From assembly GCF_902499125.1 (NCBI RefSeq), contig NZ_CABVPX010000049.1, forward strand, positions 1-45,543: a stretch of 45,543 bases of DNA, in the 5' to 3' direction. The notes below the pieces were generated by a model. That model was not told the origin of the DNA, did no database searches, and saw nothing but the letters and a program-made list of their open reading frames with translations. The position numbers and the translations under genes were made by a program. Of this stretch, positions 43,930 through 45,543 are shown in pieces. Source of the DNA: Burkholderia arboris (lineage in GTDB: Bacteria; Pseudomonadota; Gammaproteobacteria; Burkholderiales; Burkholderiaceae). Within the stretch, counting starts at the first letter, position 1. Each line of letters begins with the position of its first letter.

Positions 43930-43983
43930 CGGGCGCGCGGCATGTCGCATGCATGTGCGATGGCGCTGCAAGGAAGGTGCCCG

Positions 43984-44181
43984 ATGAACACGCATTCCGT
44001 CGAAACGAAACAGGCGATCGCGTTGCAGCAGGCGGCGTCGGACGCCTACCGGCTGGCGCGCGACGCGCGCGATGCCGACCCGGTGCATGCATGCGCGCCG
44101 TCGGTGGCCGGGCTGCAGCAGGCGGCTGCACACGCCTATGCCGATGCCGCTCGCGCACGCGTCGCGGCCACCGGCGTCTGA
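43984..44181 (+). CDS. Small hypothetical protein, 65 residues
   Basis: The frame starts MNTHSVETKQAIALQQAASDAYRLARDARDAD and is Ala-rich with predicted helices (AGLQQAAAHAYADAARARVAA). AAGGAAGG lies 7 bases before the ATG. No family is recognised. It follows psiE by 54 bases. Confidence 0.55.
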   Translation: MNTHSVETKQAIALQQAASDAYRLARDARDADPVHACAPSVAGLQQAAAHAYADAARARVAATGV

Positions 44182-44250
44182 ATCGAATCCCGACGCGCCC
44201 GCATGCGGTGCGTCGGCTGAACTGGACCATCCAACCGAGCGAGGTATCGA

Positions 44251-44706
44251 ATGACCAAGCAACTGATCGTCGCCGTGTTCGGCAGCGTCGACACGGCCCA
44301 TCGGGCCGTGAACGATTTCGAGGCGCTGTCGGAGAAGAATGAAGGATTCCACATCGAGAACGGCGTCGTCGTCGAGAAGGACGCGGCCGGCAAGCTCGCG
44401 GTGCTCGCGGCCGAATCGCGGCCGTTCAAGGGCGGCGTGATCGGTGCGATCGCGGGCGGCCTGCTCGGCCTGCTCGCCGGGCCGCTCGGCGTGGTCACCG
44501 GCATGGCGGCCGGCGCGGGCGCCGGCATACTCGCGGATGCGGCCGGCAATGCGCTGCTCGACGGCACCTTCGTCGAAGCCGTGGCCGCGCGGCTCGCGCC
44601 CGGCAGCGTCGCAGTCATCGTCGAGGCGAAGGAGGATACGCCGTTCTCGGTCGACAACGTCGTGACAGGATTCGGCGGCAAGGTCTTCCGCCAGGCGCTC
44701 GGTTGA
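44251..44706 (+). CDS. DUF1269-like membrane-associated protein
   Basis: The 151-residue protein starts MTKQLIVAVFGSVDTAHRAVNDFEALSEK and has a Gly/Ala-rich double hydrophobic segment (GGVIGAIAGGLLGLLAGPLGVVTGMAAGAGAGI, about residues 61-93), then APGSVAVIVEAKED. This resembles DUF1269-type proteins with a glycine-zipper-like hairpin, often stress-associated. Function is unknown. GAGGTATCG precedes the ATG. Confidence 0.7.
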   Translation: MTKQLIVAVFGSVDTAHRAVNDFEALSEKNEGFHIENGVVVEKDAAGKLAVLAAESRPFKGGVIGAIAGGLLGLLAGPLGVVTGMAAGAGAGILADAAGNALLDGTFVEAVAARLAPGSVAVIVEAKEDTPFSVDNVVTGFGGKVFRQALG

Positions 44707-44741
44707 GCGCGTCATTCTTCGAACCGATTCGGGAGAACCGC

Positions 44742-44996
44742 ATGCGCATCGATCAATCGTACCGTCGCTTCGACATCGCGGCGACGCTGTCGCCGCTGCC
44801 CGGCAACGGCAATCGCGCGATCGCGACGGTCGACGTGACGACCGACGATCCGGCCCGCCTCGCCGATCTCGGCACCGGGCAGTTCCTGCAGATCCGCAAA
44901 TGGGTCGAGTCGAACGACGTCGCGCTGCTGACGGTGGTATTCGACGAGTGCAAGGTCGCGATCGACCATTACGCGGACAACGTCGACGACGCTTGA
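44742..44996 (+). CDS. Small hypothetical protein, 84 residues
   Basis: The 84-residue protein starts MRIDQSYRRFDIAATLSPLPGNGNRAIATVDV, is acidic at the end (HYADNVDDA) and has no membrane segment. CGGGAGAA lies 4-5 bases before this ATG; a TTG 13 codons earlier overlaps the previous stop and is less likely. No family recognised. Confidence 0.6.
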   Translation: MRIDQSYRRFDIAATLSPLPGNGNRAIATVDVTTDDPARLADLGTGQFLQIRKWVESNDVALLTVVFDECKVAIDHYADNVDDA

Positions 44997-45385
44997 GCGC
45001 ACACCGGCCCGCGCATGACCGGGCCCCGCGCGACCGCAGGCCGACCGCCGACGGCAATGCGCGATCACGTGCGCCTGCGCAGCGCTGGGCGAACGGCTGC
45101 CGCGCGCTCGCGCCGGGCCGCGCCGTCGCATTCGAATCTGTTCACCATGCCGGCCGGATTTGACGTTTCCTCGCCAAACTGTCACTTACATTCGTCGAAA
45201 TGACGCAGTAGGATGCCGAACCTTGTCTTGATGAGATTCGCATTGCTATCCGCCTTCAATTTCGATAACGGACGAGGTTCGCACCGGGACACCCGCGCCC
45301 GGGCACGGCTATCCGGCTTCGGGCGCCGGCGCGGCCGTGCCGCCCACGCATCGCAGGCCGGTTCACCGCTGGCGGGGCGAGGCGG
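44997..45385. other. Intergenic region upstream of GntR/MocR gene
   Basis: No gene is recognised in these 389 bases. The second half is less GC-rich (around 45150-45270), consistent with a promoter for the downstream regulator. Confidence 0.4.
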
Positions 45386-45543
45386 ATGAAGCTCTACGAG
45401 AAATTTGCAAACGACATAGAGAGACTCATCCGGCAAGGCGTTTATCGACACGGTGACCGTGTGCCTTCGGTGCGGCAGGCGAGCCAGCAGCACCGGATCA
45501 GCATCACGACCGTGCTGCATGCGTATCTGCTGCTGGAAAGCCG
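45386..45543 (+). CDS. GntR/MocR-type regulator, N-terminal HTH (3' end outside window)
   Basis: The 52 visible residues start MKLYEKFANDIERLIRQGVYRHGDRVPSVRQ, a clear GntR winged-helix start (the RxGxRLPSxRxL-type region), and continue ISITTVLHAYLLLES, the second helix pair. GGGGCGAGGCGG precedes the ATG. In Burkholderia such a domain often precedes an aminotransferase-like domain (MocR). The type of the C-terminal domain is not visible. Confidence 0.82.
   Translation, partial: MKLYEKFANDIERLIRQGVYRHGDRVPSVRQASQQHRISITTVLHAYLLLES

Overview
The window is GC-rich, densely coded on both strands and has the gene content of a Burkholderia chromosome, most likely from the B. cepacia complex or a close relative. 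This rests on codon use, the style of the molybdenum-cofactor genes, the CioAB-type oxidase and the abundance of LysR, AraC, HxlR and MocR regulators. No tRNA, rRNA, CRISPR array or intact insertion sequence was seen. Both ends cut through MocR/GntR-type genes.

Layout. 1-3.3 kb: the end of a MocR-type gene with a clear terminator, then an FAD aromatic hydroxylase divergent from a true TetR-like repressor, with two operator palindromes between them, one nearly identical to the tetO core. 3.0-7.4 kb: molybdenum cofactor genes fdhD-moeA and moaA-moaE-moaD. 7.8-10.2 kb: a short-Q-loop cytochrome bd oxidase (cydAB/cioAB). 10.4-17.1 kb: small accessory genes (bestrophin-like, SMI1/KNR4, two VOC proteins, SnoaL-like, Old Yellow Enzyme plus hydrolase with a divergent HxlR regulator, and an IsdG-like monooxygenase). 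17.1-18.5 kb: a tryptophanyl-tRNA synthetase preceded by what reads as a complete transcription attenuator, with a 16-residue leader peptide containing Trp-Trp and mutually exclusive hairpins, and a 51-residue membrane protein gene just upstream.

18.9-24.8 kb is the most unusual region: an R-body (reb) locus with four RebB-family structural genes, a Crp/Fnr-type regulator, a dedicated small sigma factor, and at least three unrecognised proteins plus a 34-residue ORF. Strong hairpins separate the reb paralogues, and a perfect Crp/Fnr-like palindrome precedes the sigma gene. R-bodies are protein ribbons known from Caedibacter and Azorhizobium that unroll and can kill eukaryotic hosts.

25-34.5 kb: an AraC regulator with a benzoylformate-decarboxylase-like enzyme, then a likely catabolic unit (flavin monooxygenase, Rid protein, DUF1028 protein, ArgE-like deacylase, and a separate LysR-flanked NCS1 permease). 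34.6-42.8 kb: a formate-dehydrogenase-like molybdoenzyme, a ClpK-like disaggregase, and an encapsulin nanocompartment with its DyP peroxidase cargo and an unknown 89-residue partner. 43-45.5 kb: a truncated LysR protein, PsiE, small hypothetical proteins and the start of a second GntR/MocR gene.

All calls come from reading the sequence and remembered family features. No database search was run.
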